From positions 1-22,487 of the IMG/VR virus record IMGVR_UViG_3300042465_008603: 22,487 nt of DNA, one strand, 5' to 3'. A program made the position numbers and the translations under genes. Each line of letters starts with the position of its first letter. The stretch's first letter is position 1. The notes under the pieces are model-generated. The model was not told the DNA's origin. It was given only the letters and a program-made list of their open reading frames with translations, and made no database searches. Source of the stretch: a virus. Shown piece after piece: positions 14,319 to 20,603 of this stretch.

Positions 14319-14349
14319 ATTTAAGACTAGCCTAAGCTAGTTTAATCAA
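14319..14349 (-). promoter_or_regulatory. Candidate promoter with palindromic operator for the initiator operon
   Basis: On the minus strand TTGATT (14349-14344) and TTAAAT (14324-14319) are separated by 19 bases. The gap contains the perfect palindrome ACTAGC-CTAA-GCTAGT (14326-14341). A dyad in a promoter spacer is a usual place for an XRE-type repressor to bind, and such a regulator is encoded downstream. Both promoter boxes are weak (four of six matches). The AT-rich stretch to 14440 probably also holds the plus-strand promoter, but I see no convincing boxes there. Confidence 0.4.
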
Positions 14350-14469
14350 AATTTAATTTTTTCGTAGTTTGCTCTACTAAGTAATGAATAAGAATAGATA
14401 ATCTGATTTTTAATTTTAATCAAGTATTTTCGTGGTACCATGACCTATATTAAATTTCTGGGGTATAAA

Positions 14470-14670
14470 ATGTTTAGACTTATTTTTGTTTTCTCTCTTC
14501 TACTACTTGCGTCTTGTGGTTCAAAAAACGAAAAAAGATGTTTTACTAGAGAGGAAGCAATACTCTCCTGCCAAGCTCATGAGATAGCTAATAAACAAGT
14601 AGACGCTCCTACCGCAAAATTATTATGTGAGCCTTATTTTCCTAAAGGCCCTAACTGTTACAATCTTTAA
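14470..14670 (+). CDS. Small lipoprotein, first gene of the plus-strand block
   Basis: 66 residues from ATG 14470 (MFRLIFVFSLLLLASCGSK), with a GGGG site six to nine bases upstream. The ATG ten codons earlier would spoil the signal peptide. The lipobox LLAS-C puts the acylated cysteine at residue 16, and Gly at +2 argues for outer-membrane sorting in a Gram-negative host. The mature part has four more cysteines (KRCFTREEAILSCQ, LLCEP, GPNCYN), which may form two disulfides. Early expression of a surface lipoprotein suggests receptor masking or superinfection exclusion, as with known phage lipoproteins, but that is inference. Confidence 0.68.
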   Translation: MFRLIFVFSLLLLASCGSKNEKRCFTREEAILSCQAHEIANKQVDAPTAKLLCEPYFPKGPNCYNL

Positions 14671-14676
14671 AACATT

Positions 14677-14775
14677 ATGAAAAAATGCTCTAACTGCTTT
14701 TTAGTTTTACCCTTAGATCATTTCTATAAAAAGAAAGACGGTCTACAATACTCCTGTAAAAATTGCACAAAATAA
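14677..14775 (+). CDS. Short zinc-ribbon protein; same frame continues past an in-frame TAA to 14847
   Basis: 32 residues: MKKCSNCFLVLPLDHFYKKK then DGLQYSCKNCTK. The CxxC...FYKKKDGL...CKNC pattern is the small zinc ribbon often found at the N-terminus of phage HNH proteins or alone. After TAA (14773-14775) the same frame stays open for 23 codons (KVYSWRKEQVSKRWDVLYSK) and ends in a TGA that overlaps the next ATG as ATGA. The longer frame is therefore probably the ancestral gene, and the TAA a nonsense change or a read-through site. No ribosome binding site is evident. Confidence 0.5.
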   Translation: MKKCSNCFLVLPLDHFYKKKDGLQYSCKNCTK

Positions 14776-14843
14776 AAGGTTTACTCCTGGAGAAAAGAGC
14801 AGGTATCTAAACGCTGGGACGTTTTATACAGTAAGGATAAAAA

Positions 14844-15047
14844 ATGAAATATACAGGAGCGAGTGAAATTTTTCTATGTAGTAAGTGTAAACGTGAAATA
14901 ATTCTAGACTATGATAACAATGATAATGTAGTAAATGCTTCTAAATGTTTATGTAGTTATAGACCTAATAAAGACCTGGATAAGGCTTTTAAAAAAATTG
15001 ATAAGCTAATTAAATCTGGAGAAATAACTCTCCTTACTAAACGATAG
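14844..15047 (+). CDS. Small zinc-ribbon-like protein
   Basis: 67 residues with AAGGA upstream. FLCSKCKREII (CxxC) and NASKCLCSYRP (CxC) form a plausible four-cysteine zinc site spaced by about 20 residues, followed by a charged helix (DLDKAFKKIDKLIKSG). It lies between another zinc-ribbon gene and the annealing protein. Such proteins often bind nucleic acids or partner proteins. The specific role is unknown. Confidence 0.68.
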   Translation: MKYTGASEIFLCSKCKREIILDYDNNDNVVNASKCLCSYRPNKDLDKAFKKIDKLIKSGEITLLTKR

Positions 15048-15057
15048 AGGTATAAAA

Positions 15058-15777
15058 ATGCAAAAAAAACCACTCGTAGACTCTACTCCTGTTACTATGT
15101 TTCACTCTGGCTTTAATTTATTTCAAAGATTAAACCAGGTCATGAGAGAGGTAACGTCTATAGCTAAAGGGACTTCTGTAGCTATCACTCAGTCTAGTAG
15201 TTATAAAGCCGTTTCCCATGACGATGTAGCCGCTCTCTTACATACTCCTCTAGCTATGGTAGGAGTCTTAGCTTTCCCAGACATGGTAGAGGCTACCGTA
15301 GAAACGTATGAGACTAAAAAAGAATATAACGGAAAGGTAACGATAGGGACCGGGTACCTGGTTAAAGTCTGGGCGAGTGTAACTTTTATCAATGTAGACG
15401 CTCCAGAAGAAAGAATAGTCTCTAAATGTTTTTCGTACGCTCTAGACTCTGGAGATAAGGCAATAGGGAAAGCTTACTCTATGGCATTAAAATACTGCTA
15501 CCTTAAAACGTTTATGCTAGAAAGTTTTGACGATGAGGAAAGTAGATCGTACGAAAATTATAACCATGCTCCTGCTACTCCTGCCTATTCTAATAAAGGT
15601 ACCCTAGCCCCTGCTGACCCTGCTGCTGTATCAAGCTCTGAAGCCATGGCCACTCCTGCCCAGTTAGGCGCTATTAAAAAGCTCTACCCTATGAGCTTCC
15701 TGGATAAGTTAGACCCTGCTGCTATTACTAAAAAGTATGCTGGGGAGCTAATTTCTAATGCCCCAAAAAATAAATAA
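15058..15777 (+). CDS. ERF-family single-strand annealing protein
   Basis: 239 residues. The ERF domain occupies about residues 15-165 and has the family hallmarks: FNLFQRLNQVMREV near the start, YKAVSHDDVAALLHTPLA, the beta region GTGYLVKVWASVTFIN, and the diagnostic SGDKAIGKAYSMALKYCYLK followed by TFMLESFDDEE. An Ala/Pro-rich linker leads to a small C-terminal helical domain (TPAQLGAIKKLYPMSFLDKL). It would form rings on single-stranded DNA and promote annealing during recombination-dependent replication or concatemer formation. AGAGGT precedes ATG 15058. SSB and an exonuclease follow in the same operon, a common combination. Confidence 0.88.
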   Translation: MQKKPLVDSTPVTMFHSGFNLFQRLNQVMREVTSIAKGTSVAITQSSSYKAVSHDDVAALLHTPLAMVGVLAFPDMVEATVETYETKKEYNGKVTIGTGYLVKVWASVTFINVDAPEERIVSKCFSYALDSGDKAIGKAYSMALKYCYLKTFMLESFDDEESRSYENYNHAPATPAYSNKGTLAPADPAAVSSSEAMATPAQLGAIKKLYPMSFLDKLDPAAITKKYAGELISNAPKNK

Positions 15778-15790
15778 ATAATTAATTAAT

Positions 15791-15810
15791 GGGGTAGCTA
15801 GTTCTACCCC
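15791..15810 (+). promoter_or_regulatory. Stem-loop between ERF and SSB genes
   Basis: GGGGTAG-CTAGTT-CTACCCC is a perfect 7-bp stem with a 6-base loop, located 4 bases before the SSB ribosome binding site (AGGAG, about 15815). Only four T follow, after the AGGAG, so it is more likely a translational or RNA-stability element than a terminator. Confidence 0.45.
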
Positions 15811-15823
15811 TACCAGGAGTTTT

Positions 15824-16162
15824 ATGATTGCAGTAAATAAAGTTATTCTACTAGGTCCCGTTTACCAGATTAAGAGCATAGAGACTAAGACCGGTAAAGA
15901 TATGATAGCCTTTACGTTAAAAACTTGGCGCCCTATGGGTAAGTTAGAAGACGGTACAAAGAGAGAAGATAAAAAGTCATGGCATAAAGTAGTTGCGTAC
16001 GGTAACGCTGCTAAGGTTTTAACTCAGTACCTAGAGGACGGTAAGATTATTTATCTAGAGGGATCTGTAGATTACTACAAAGATAAGGATAGCGTAGAGC
16101 GTACCCAGATCGTCCTGGAGTCTTTTAGTTTCGTGGGCGATAATCAGAAAGCGTCTGAATAA
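15824..16162 (+). CDS. ssb: Single-stranded DNA-binding protein (OB fold)
   Basis: 112 residues. NKVILLGPVYQIKSIETKTG, KKSWHKVVAYGNAAKVLTQY, GKIIYLEGSVDYY and ERTQIVLESFSFVG follow bacterial SSB strand by strand, with the aromatic residues Trp and Tyr in the usual DNA-contact strands. The protein stops after the OB fold and lacks the acidic DDDIPF-like tail (it ends in NQKASE), so it may not recruit host SSB partners, or it may bind the phage's own proteins differently. ATG 15824 has AGGAG upstream. It overlaps the exonuclease gene by one base. Confidence 0.88.
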   Translation: MIAVNKVILLGPVYQIKSIETKTGKDMIAFTLKTWRPMGKLEDGTKREDKKSWHKVVAYGNAAKVLTQYLEDGKIIYLEGSVDYYKDKDSVERTQIVLESFSFVGDNQKASE

Positions 16163-16869
16163 TGATAACTCATGACCTTTCCGGGTATCTTCCTAAGATA
16201 GAGCATTATCTTATAGTAGATCTAGAAACTACTGATAAGCTGCCCGGATCTGCTCAGATCCTAACCGGTTTTTTTATCCTGGTAGATAAGAATTTAAAAG
16301 TAATAGATACCTATGATCTGAAAGCAGCGCCTCGCCTCTGGGATAAAGCCGCCCAGGATAGTACCTTGATACATGGGATAACGTACGATGTAGCTAAGAC
16401 TTTCCCCTCTCATAGTGTAGCTATGAAAAACCTATCTCACTGGCTTTTAAAACTTCCTACCTGTCATTTTGTAGCTCATGCTAACCGTACTATATTCGGA
16501 CGTTTCTCTACTTTTGATTATGCAGTCTTAAATTTTAACCTGTTTGATTATGGTTATCAGTTTATTTTCTATAACCGTTGCCCTGTAAAAAGTATTATTT
16601 CTACCCATAGCCTTGCAAAATACTTAAGTCTGGGGTGTAATTTAGATCTAAAAAGTTTATCCGATTATTTTAAGCTTCCTGCTTTTTCACATCATGATGC
16701 AGAGGCAGACGCAAAAAAATGCTTAGAGATATTTAAAAGGTTAATGAGTACCGGTGTAGACGTAGAGGCTTTCCTTAATCAGGAAAATTATAACATAGGG
16801 GTAGAAAATGACGGTGAGAAGAAAAAACGAAATACTAGACCACTTAAAAGCCAAGGGCTCAGACTATAG
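16162..16869 (+). CDS. DEDDh 3'-5' exonuclease (DnaQ-like)
   Basis: 235 residues. Exo I LIVDLETTD supplies D20 and E22, Exo II STFDYAVLNF supplies D119, and Exo III SHHDAEADA gives H178 with D183 in the HxxxxD spacing of the DEDDh class, so all catalytic residues are present. The region GITYDVAKTFPS is like the substrate loop in DNA polymerase epsilon-type exonucleases. No polymerase gene exists in the genome, so it probably trims DNA ends for ERF or salvages nucleotides, or joins the host polymerase. The last 20 codons overlap the next gene by 62 bases and encode a basic tail (EKKKRNTRPLKSQGLR). Confidence 0.85.
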   Translation: MITHDLSGYLPKIEHYLIVDLETTDKLPGSAQILTGFFILVDKNLKVIDTYDLKAAPRLWDKAAQDSTLIHGITYDVAKTFPSHSVAMKNLSHWLLKLPTCHFVAHANRTIFGRFSTFDYAVLNFNLFDYGYQFIFYNRCPVKSIISTHSLAKYLSLGCNLDLKSLSDYFKLPAFSHHDAEADAKKCLEIFKRLMSTGVDVEAFLNQENYNIGVENDGEKKKRNTRPLKSQGLRL

Positions 16870-17224
16870 AGAAGTCCTTCCTGCTCTGTTTGAGGTAATA
16901 GATCCCATGAGAGCTAATTATAAAGAGCTCCTCTGGCTTATGGCCATGCCTGCATCACTATCTAATGAGTCTTATACTGTAGTTAAAAGTGTAATTAAGG
17001 CGATAACTCCAGATCCTTCTACTCTAGAGGAGCTTATAGATTCTAGTTATCCCCTGGGCTCTACGTTTGACGCTATTGGATTAGGTCTATCTTTTAAAAC
17101 TATTGGCCCAGTAGTAGACGCTGCGACTAACACTATCCTGGTGGGAGAGTATGCCTGTCAAAATTTAATAACAGGCGCTACCGTATCGCTTCCCATTGAT
17201 ACAAAAATTAGATGGATATTCTAA
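16808..17224 (+). CDS. Unknown early protein overlapping the exonuclease gene
   Basis: 138 residues. ATG 16808 has AGGGGTAGAAA upstream, the same site used for two other genes in this genome, which supports the long overlap with the exonuclease end. The first half is helical (MTVRRKNEILDHLKAKGSDY, KELLWLMAMPASL, YTVVKSVIKAITPDPSTLEE). The second half is beta-rich (IGPVVDAATNTILVGEYACQ, ATVSLPIDTKIRWIF). No motif that I recognise. Its stop overlaps the next small gene's ATG. Confidence 0.62.
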   Translation: MTVRRKNEILDHLKAKGSDYREVLPALFEVIDPMRANYKELLWLMAMPASLSNESYTVVKSVIKAITPDPSTLEELIDSSYPLGSTFDAIGLGLSFKTIGPVVDAATNTILVGEYACQNLITGATVSLPIDTKIRWIF

Positions 17225-17352
17225 TGCGGTACTTTTTATTTCTGCTTTCTTTTATGACTGTATCTGTAGCCTCGTTTTATTTTGGCCTGAAGATAGGCAT
17301 AAAAAAACCGTCTATCGTTATCTCATGTCATAGGGCTTTTAATGGTAGATGA
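17224..17352 (+). CDS. 42-residue membrane or exported peptide
   Basis: The frame starts MRYFLFLLSFMTVSVASFYF and continues GLKIGIKKPSIVISCHRAF, one hydrophobic helix with a basic C-terminal part. The ATG overlaps the previous stop (TAATG) and the end overlaps the next ATG by 11 bases, so it sits exactly in the operon's pattern of overlaps. A signal anchor in the inner membrane is likely. Function unknown. Confidence 0.55.
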   Translation: MRYFLFLLSFMTVSVASFYFGLKIGIKKPSIVISCHRAFNGR

Positions 17353-17530
17353 AACTCTAGCTAGATTCGCTATCTATGAGCACGTTTTGAGCTCTAAAGA
17401 CTTAAACCAGGCGCTTGATCGTCTAACTGACATAGCTATTACTACAGACTCGGATAGTATTTTTAGCTACACTGAGGATCTGAGATCATTAGTAATAGAT
17501 TCTAAGGAGATTTTGTGGAGCGTAAAGTAA
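17342..17530 (+). CDS. Small acidic protein of unknown function
   Basis: 62 residues, mostly helical and acidic (DETLARFAIYEHVLSSKDLN, LDRLTDIAITTDSDS, YTEDLRSLVIDSKEIL). It overlaps both neighbours (11 bases before, 16 after), which argues that it is translated. No cysteine, membrane segment or recognisable motif. An inhibitor of a host protein is possible for a small acidic early phage protein, but nothing here proves it. Confidence 0.5.
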   Translation: MVDETLARFAIYEHVLSSKDLNQALDRLTDIAITTDSDSIFSYTEDLRSLVIDSKEILWSVK

Positions 17531-17850
17531 TCATTAGGCTTAAGGCCAGAATCATAGAACTAACTCGAAAGATCTACGTCATAGATGAGATTTTAAAGGT
17601 TAGAAACGAGTCTAGAATACGCTCAGATCGTAAGAATTTAGCCGATATGCTTAAGGTTAATAATCTTTTGATCTCGTTTTTAGCTCCTGGTCTAGAGCTT
17701 GGCTATTTTGATAGATGTACTTCTGACTTTCTCAAGTGGGAAGTTTTTAATAATTCTAACGGTACTAAAAGACTTGTTTTGAATGGTTTAATATATAAAG
17801 ATCTAGTTACTAAAACTGAAGCTATGACCATAATGGAAAATTTAAAATGA
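17515..17850 (+). CDS. Unknown early protein with GTG start
   Basis: 111 residues. GTG 17515 is supported by a perfect AAGGAG six bases upstream. The N-terminal 60 residues are a basic helix-rich region with coiled-coil character (IRLKARIIELTRKIYVIDEI, RIRSDRKNLADMLKVNN). The rest is mixed (YFDRCTSDFLKWEVFNN, KRLVLNGLIYKDLVTK). The stop overlaps the next gene's ATG as ATGA. Family not recognised. Confidence 0.6.
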   Translation: MERKVIIRLKARIIELTRKIYVIDEILKVRNESRIRSDRKNLADMLKVNNLLISFLAPGLELGYFDRCTSDFLKWEVFNNSNGTKRLVLNGLIYKDLVTKTEAMTIMENLK

Positions 17851-18377
17851 AATTAATCTCTCTCCTTATCTTTCTCGTATCCTGCTCTACTCTCCAGACT
17901 CCTATTAGTACCCAGGTAGATACTGCTACCGTTATCATGGGACCTAGAGCGGTATTTTTTACTAACTCTAAAATCCCCTGGGTTATTAACCTGGTAGGAT
18001 CTGCTAACTGCGTAGTTAATACTAAGGCTTTTATTAATGAGGTTAAAACTTACCCTAAATTTACCCTCACTACTGCCACCCCTACAGAGGTAGCTTCTGG
18101 CCTGGAGTCTATGGGACCTTTTGAGGTGGCTACCTATAAGACTACTAACCCCCTGAGTAAGGCTATCGCCACCACTTTCAAGGGCAATAAAACTACACTC
18201 TTCTTAAATGTTAGACGTAACCCCAGAGCTCTGCCTGCTATGGTTAATACACTAGCGCATGAGTCTCTACATCTAGCCGGGTATTCCCATGGCGATAACT
18301 CCCCAGTAGGTAAAGAGGAAAGCGTAAATTATAAGGTAGGCTCTATCTCTGAGAAATACTTAGAAGGTTGTAAATGA
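17847..18377 (+). CDS. Lipoprotein with a metzincin-type zinc protease motif
   Basis: 176 residues. MKLISLLIFLVSCSTLQ is a lipoprotein signal (Cys 13, Ser at +2). LAHESLHLAGYSHGD matches HEXXHXXGXXH exactly, with H138, E139, H142, G145 and H148, the full metzincin zinc site, and Asp follows. A region around PRAVFFTNSKIPWVINLV and a strand TTLFLNVRRNP precede it, as an edge strand does in such proteases. A downstream Met that could form the Met-turn is not obvious. It is probably exported to the outer membrane or periplasm, where it could cut envelope proteins to aid entry exclusion or release. ATG overlaps the preceding stop. Confidence 0.72.
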   Translation: MKLISLLIFLVSCSTLQTPISTQVDTATVIMGPRAVFFTNSKIPWVINLVGSANCVVNTKAFINEVKTYPKFTLTTATPTEVASGLESMGPFEVATYKTTNPLSKAIATTFKGNKTTLFLNVRRNPRALPAMVNTLAHESLHLAGYSHGDNSPVGKEESVNYKVGSISEKYLEGCK

Positions 18378-18490
18378 TTTTGGAAGACTCTCAATTAAGC
18401 GCATTTATTTTAGGCTTTATCATTGCTCTATTTTTTAAATCTAGAAAGGTTAAAGGATACGAGATCAAAGAGATAGGGAAAATTAGGTAG
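18374..18490 (+). CDS. 38-residue single-helix membrane protein
   Basis: MILEDSQLSAFILGFIIALF then FKSRKVKGYEIKEIGKIR: a short acidic N-terminus, one membrane helix and a basic tail. The ATG overlaps the protease stop as ATGA. It is the last gene of the plus-strand block and its TAG lies in the arm of the following hairpin. N-out, C-in topology is predicted by charge. Function unknown; holin-like or partner to the preceding lipoprotein are possibilities. Confidence 0.52.
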   Translation: MILEDSQLSAFILGFIIALFFKSRKVKGYEIKEIGKIR

Positions 18491-18523
18491 GGTATTTTTC
18501 CAGTCCTTCGGATTAATACCCTA
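18488..18523. terminator. Hairpin between convergent genes, possible bidirectional terminator
   Basis: TAGGGTATT (18488-18496) and AATACCCTA (18515-18523) form a perfect 9-bp stem with an 18-base loop that contains a smaller TCC/GGA pairing. It lies between the ends of the plus-strand block and the minus-strand phosphatase gene. There is no long T run on either side, so termination may be weak or factor-aided. Confidence 0.5.
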
Positions 18524-18565
18524 GATCAAGCTTAATTTAATTAGATATTAACCTACTCTATTAGT

Positions 18566-19243
18566 CTAGTGCAGTAATAGCCCAGGCTTTCCGTTTCTAT
18601 CTATCTCCCCTACCGCATTAATAAACGTGGGTAAGTTATTCTTAGAGTATTGGAAAGCGAGTTTACTAGCGTCTGCTAAACATCCTACAAACATATTATA
18701 CCGCATAGACGTAACAGTTTTGTGCCAAGTAATCTCTGCCTTAGTATGAAAATGCCCCTGTATACAGCTAACTCCCATAGCTCTAGCTAGAGCCCCATAG
18801 CCGCTTGATCTACCATGACATAAATAGACTGGGCCTGCGTTAGTCTTAAGTAAAATATCGCTATGCCACTCATAGAGAGGGGTGCCGTAAATTTCTGGTA
18901 AAGGTTTAATTAGGTTATAAGGTAGCCCTGCGAATTTAGCCCGTCTGTAAAATAGACTCCCATGGTTTGAGTCTAAAATATACATCTTAGGAAAGAGCGT
19001 ACTAAGTAGTTTCATAGAATCGCAGGCAAGCTCTAACTCCTTAGAGGCGCTTGGCATACCAGGCTCTTTTTCGTGGAAAGAGTAAGCAGCGTTATCTACC
19101 TCATCCCCTATGCTTATAATAATGTCATACTTTTTTCTTTTGTGGTGAAACTCTAGAAACTCAAACCAGTCATCTACTGCCCAGGGTAAATGCAGATCTG
19201 AAATAATTAAGACTCTCTTACCTCTAGCGTCCAGTTTAAGCAT
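18566..19243 (-). CDS. Calcineurin-like metallophosphatase
   Basis: 225 residues. Motifs in order: SDLHLP with D16 and H18, SIGDEVD with D47 and D50, DSNHGS with N93 and H94, LCHGRS with H143, and GHFHTK with H164 and H166. Together these give the full two-metal site of the calcineurin/MPE superfamily. The motif SNHG replaces the common GNHE. Phage members of the family include DNA- or RNA-end phosphatases and nucleases. Here, next to RusA and the recombination genes, a role in DNA end processing is plausible. ATG 19243 has AGGGGACTT upstream, and the gene is transcribed away from RusA. Confidence 0.85.
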   Translation of the reverse strand: MLKLDARGKRVLIISDLHLPWAVDDWFEFLEFHHKRKKYDIIISIGDEVDNAAYSFHEKEPGMPSASKELELACDSMKLLSTLFPKMYILDSNHGSLFYRRAKFAGLPYNLIKPLPEIYGTPLYEWHSDILLKTNAGPVYLCHGRSSGYGALARAMGVSCIQGHFHTKAEITWHKTVTSMRYNMFVGCLADASKLAFQYSKNNLPTFINAVGEIDRNGKPGLLLH

Positions 19244-19248
19244 TAAGT

Positions 19249-19343
19249 CCCCTAAGGTAGGTTAAGAAAAAAATAGATATGTTTATGGTAGGTATAACTG
19301 AAGCTCTGAAGTGAGCATTTTTTAACGGCCATACCTTTAGGGG
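19249..19343. repeat. Inverted repeat flanking the divergent phosphatase/RusA promoter region
   Basis: CCCCTAAGGTA (19249-19259) and TACCTTTAGGGG (19332-19343) are inverted copies differing by one inserted T, 72 bases apart, and enclose the gap between two divergent genes. The left copy includes the phosphatase ribosome binding site. TTGACA, a perfect -35 box on the plus strand, lies just after the right copy at 19349-19354, without a clear -10 partner. A shared operator or an mRNA structure is possible. Confidence 0.35.
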
Positions 19344-19406
19344 TAGTTTTGACATAATAGCTCTGCGTCCTTGCTAGAGTTAATCTGTTATAAGTATTAT
19401 GATGAT

Positions 19407-19886
19407 ATGAATAACCTCATAATGCAAATACCCATCAAGCCCTTATCTGTTAATGCTAAATTTACGATTAATAAAAACTACAGACGTATTGTTAAGAGCT
19501 CAGCAGCGTCTAAATTTGAGACTGCAGTAGAGAAATATCTATTAAAATATTCCCAGGATATGCAGGATTTTGTAGAAGCTTTTAATAAAGATACTCATGC
19601 CCTAACTCTAGAGGTAGTTCTGTACGTCCCCAGGAGTGAATTTTTTACTAAGAAGGGATCGGTTAGCTCTACCTGTATAGACGCTTCTAACGCTCTTAAA
19701 ATGCTTGAGGATATTACCTATAAGTTAATGGGTATAAATGACGCTCTTAATGTACGGGTAAGCTCTGAGAAACGGCCTGTAGACCGTGATACCTGGACTA
19801 CTCTGCTAATTATTACAAAAGTACCTAAGCCTAAACTGGACCCCCTGGACGCTATAGCCTGGGGACCTTCCCGCCTTTCCGAATAA
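19407..19886 (+). CDS. rusA: RusA-family Holliday junction resolvase
   Basis: 159 residues from ATG 19407; a second ATG five codons later (MQIPIKPLSVNAKF) is also possible. The frame extends back to TTG 19371, but the N-terminus of RusA proteins normally begins close to the IPIKPLSVN segment. The catalytic part CIDASNALKMLEDITYKLMG then INDALN matches the RusA D-x-x-N...D...D arrangement (D92, D102, D112). RusA dimers cut branched DNA, clearing junctions made by the ERF pathway before packaging. Its 3' end overlaps a small minus-strand gene by 35 bases. Confidence 0.83.
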   Translation: MNNLIMQIPIKPLSVNAKFTINKNYRRIVKSSAASKFETAVEKYLLKYSQDMQDFVEAFNKDTHALTLEVVLYVPRSEFFTKKGSVSSTCIDASNALKMLEDITYKLMGINDALNVRVSSEKRPVDRDTWTTLLIITKVPKPKLDPLDAIAWGPSRLSE

Positions 19887-20013
19887 TCATATCTGAGTAA
19901 AATTTTTTGAGCTTCTCAGTAGGGGCAGTTAAATACTTCTGCTTAAGAGACTCTAAGGGATCTTTAGGCCCGGACTTTTTCTGGTCCTTAGGGCCTGATT
20001 TTGATGATTGCAT
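19852..20013 (-). CDS. Small Lys/Pro-rich protein antisense to the RusA end
   Basis: 53 residues. It contains the direct peptide repeat KSGPKDQKKSGPKD and a helical C-terminal half (LESLKQKYLTAPTEKLKKFY). The frame overlaps the preceding 30-residue membrane peptide by 26 bases and the RusA gene by 35 bases in antisense. GGTAG is the only ribosome binding site in view. Composition and operon position support it moderately; I do not recognise the family. Confidence 0.42.
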   Translation of the reverse strand: MQSSKSGPKDQKKSGPKDPLESLKQKYLTAPTEKLKKFYSDMIIRKGGKVPRL

Positions 20014-20080
20014 AAATTACTACCGGTAAAATTGAGATAGCTACTACAGAGTCTAAGGCAAAAGCTATTAGCTCAGTCAT
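19988..20080 (-). CDS. 30-residue single-helix membrane peptide
   Basis: MTELIAFALDSVVAISILPV then VIYAIIKIRP is almost all one membrane helix with a short basic end. The start overlaps the lipoprotein stop as ATGACTGA, the same arrangement as the TerS/24-residue peptide pair. In a lysis region this could be a holin-like or antiholin peptide. Short and unproven. Confidence 0.45.
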   Translation of the reverse strand: MTELIAFALDSVVAISILPVVIYAIIKIRP

Positions 20081-20402
20081 TTTCATTATTCCCGTTTTCT
20101 ATTTTAGACCTAACTGCTTCCCAGAAAACTGCTTTTTTAGCATAGTCGTCTGGTACCCACCCTACTAACTTATCGCATGACTTAATGGGCTCTTTCCAGG
20201 TAGAAGTATTTTTTACCGGTCCTACATAATCAATACCAAAATGGTACATTCTGCAGATACAGTAAGAGTCTACCGTAGAGATATACTCGATATTTTCTAG
20301 GCTAGTTTCATACTTAAAGATAGGTGAGCACTGAGGAGAGTCTGGAGTAGTAGGGTAGTTTGAGCAGGCAGAGAGTAAGAATAATAAGATAAACTTAATC
20401 AA
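20073..20402 (-). CDS. Lysis-region lipoprotein
   Basis: 109 residues. MIKFILLFLLSACSNYPTT is a lipoprotein signal with lipobox LLSA-C (Cys 13) and Ser at +2, so outer-membrane sorting is likely. The mature part is 97 residues with cysteines (PQCSPIF, YCICRMYHF, IKSCDKLVGW) and no long coiled coil. It overlaps the preceding membrane protein gene by four bases. This pairing of an inner-membrane protein and a lipoprotein is what a two-component spanin needs, but the mature part is longer and more Cys-rich than a usual o-spanin, so that role is tentative. Confidence 0.65.
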   Translation of the reverse strand: MIKFILLFLLSACSNYPTTPDSPQCSPIFKYETSLENIEYISTVDSYCICRMYHFGIDYVGPVKNTSTWKEPIKSCDKLVGWVPDDYAKKAVFWEAVRSKIENGNNEND

Positions 20403-20599
20403 GGTAAATTACCGAAAGAGTCTTTAACTTCCTGGGTACTTAATGCTTTTTTAAAAATATCTGCGCTTATTTTAGCCGCTTCCTCTCTCTGCTTTCTGAT
20501 CTCTCTAACTTTAAAAAAGTTAAAAAGCATAAATGCCAAGTCCTTTAGGATCGGTAAAAGTAAATTAGTTACTAAGATCTCTAGAAGCTTGGCATACAT
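20399..20599 (-). CDS. Membrane-anchored small protein (holin or i-spanin candidate)
   Basis: 66 residues. The N-terminal hydrophobic segment about 5-30 (LLEILVTNLLLPILKDLAFM) is followed by a charged helix (VREIRKQREEAAKISADIFK) that may be a coiled coil. One membrane pass is likely. It is followed by the lipoprotein gene with a four-base overlap and preceded by an unknown 75-residue gene. A spanin or holin role is inferred from the neighbours only. Confidence 0.58.
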   Translation of the reverse strand: MYAKLLEILVTNLLLPILKDLAFMLFNFFKVREIRKQREEAAKISADIFKKALSTQEVKDSFGNLP

Positions 20600-20603
20600 A
20601 AAA

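Noticed and set aside
15201-15392. Minus-strand open frame opposite the ERF gene
   Set aside because: Shadow of a gene with diagnostic ERF motifs.
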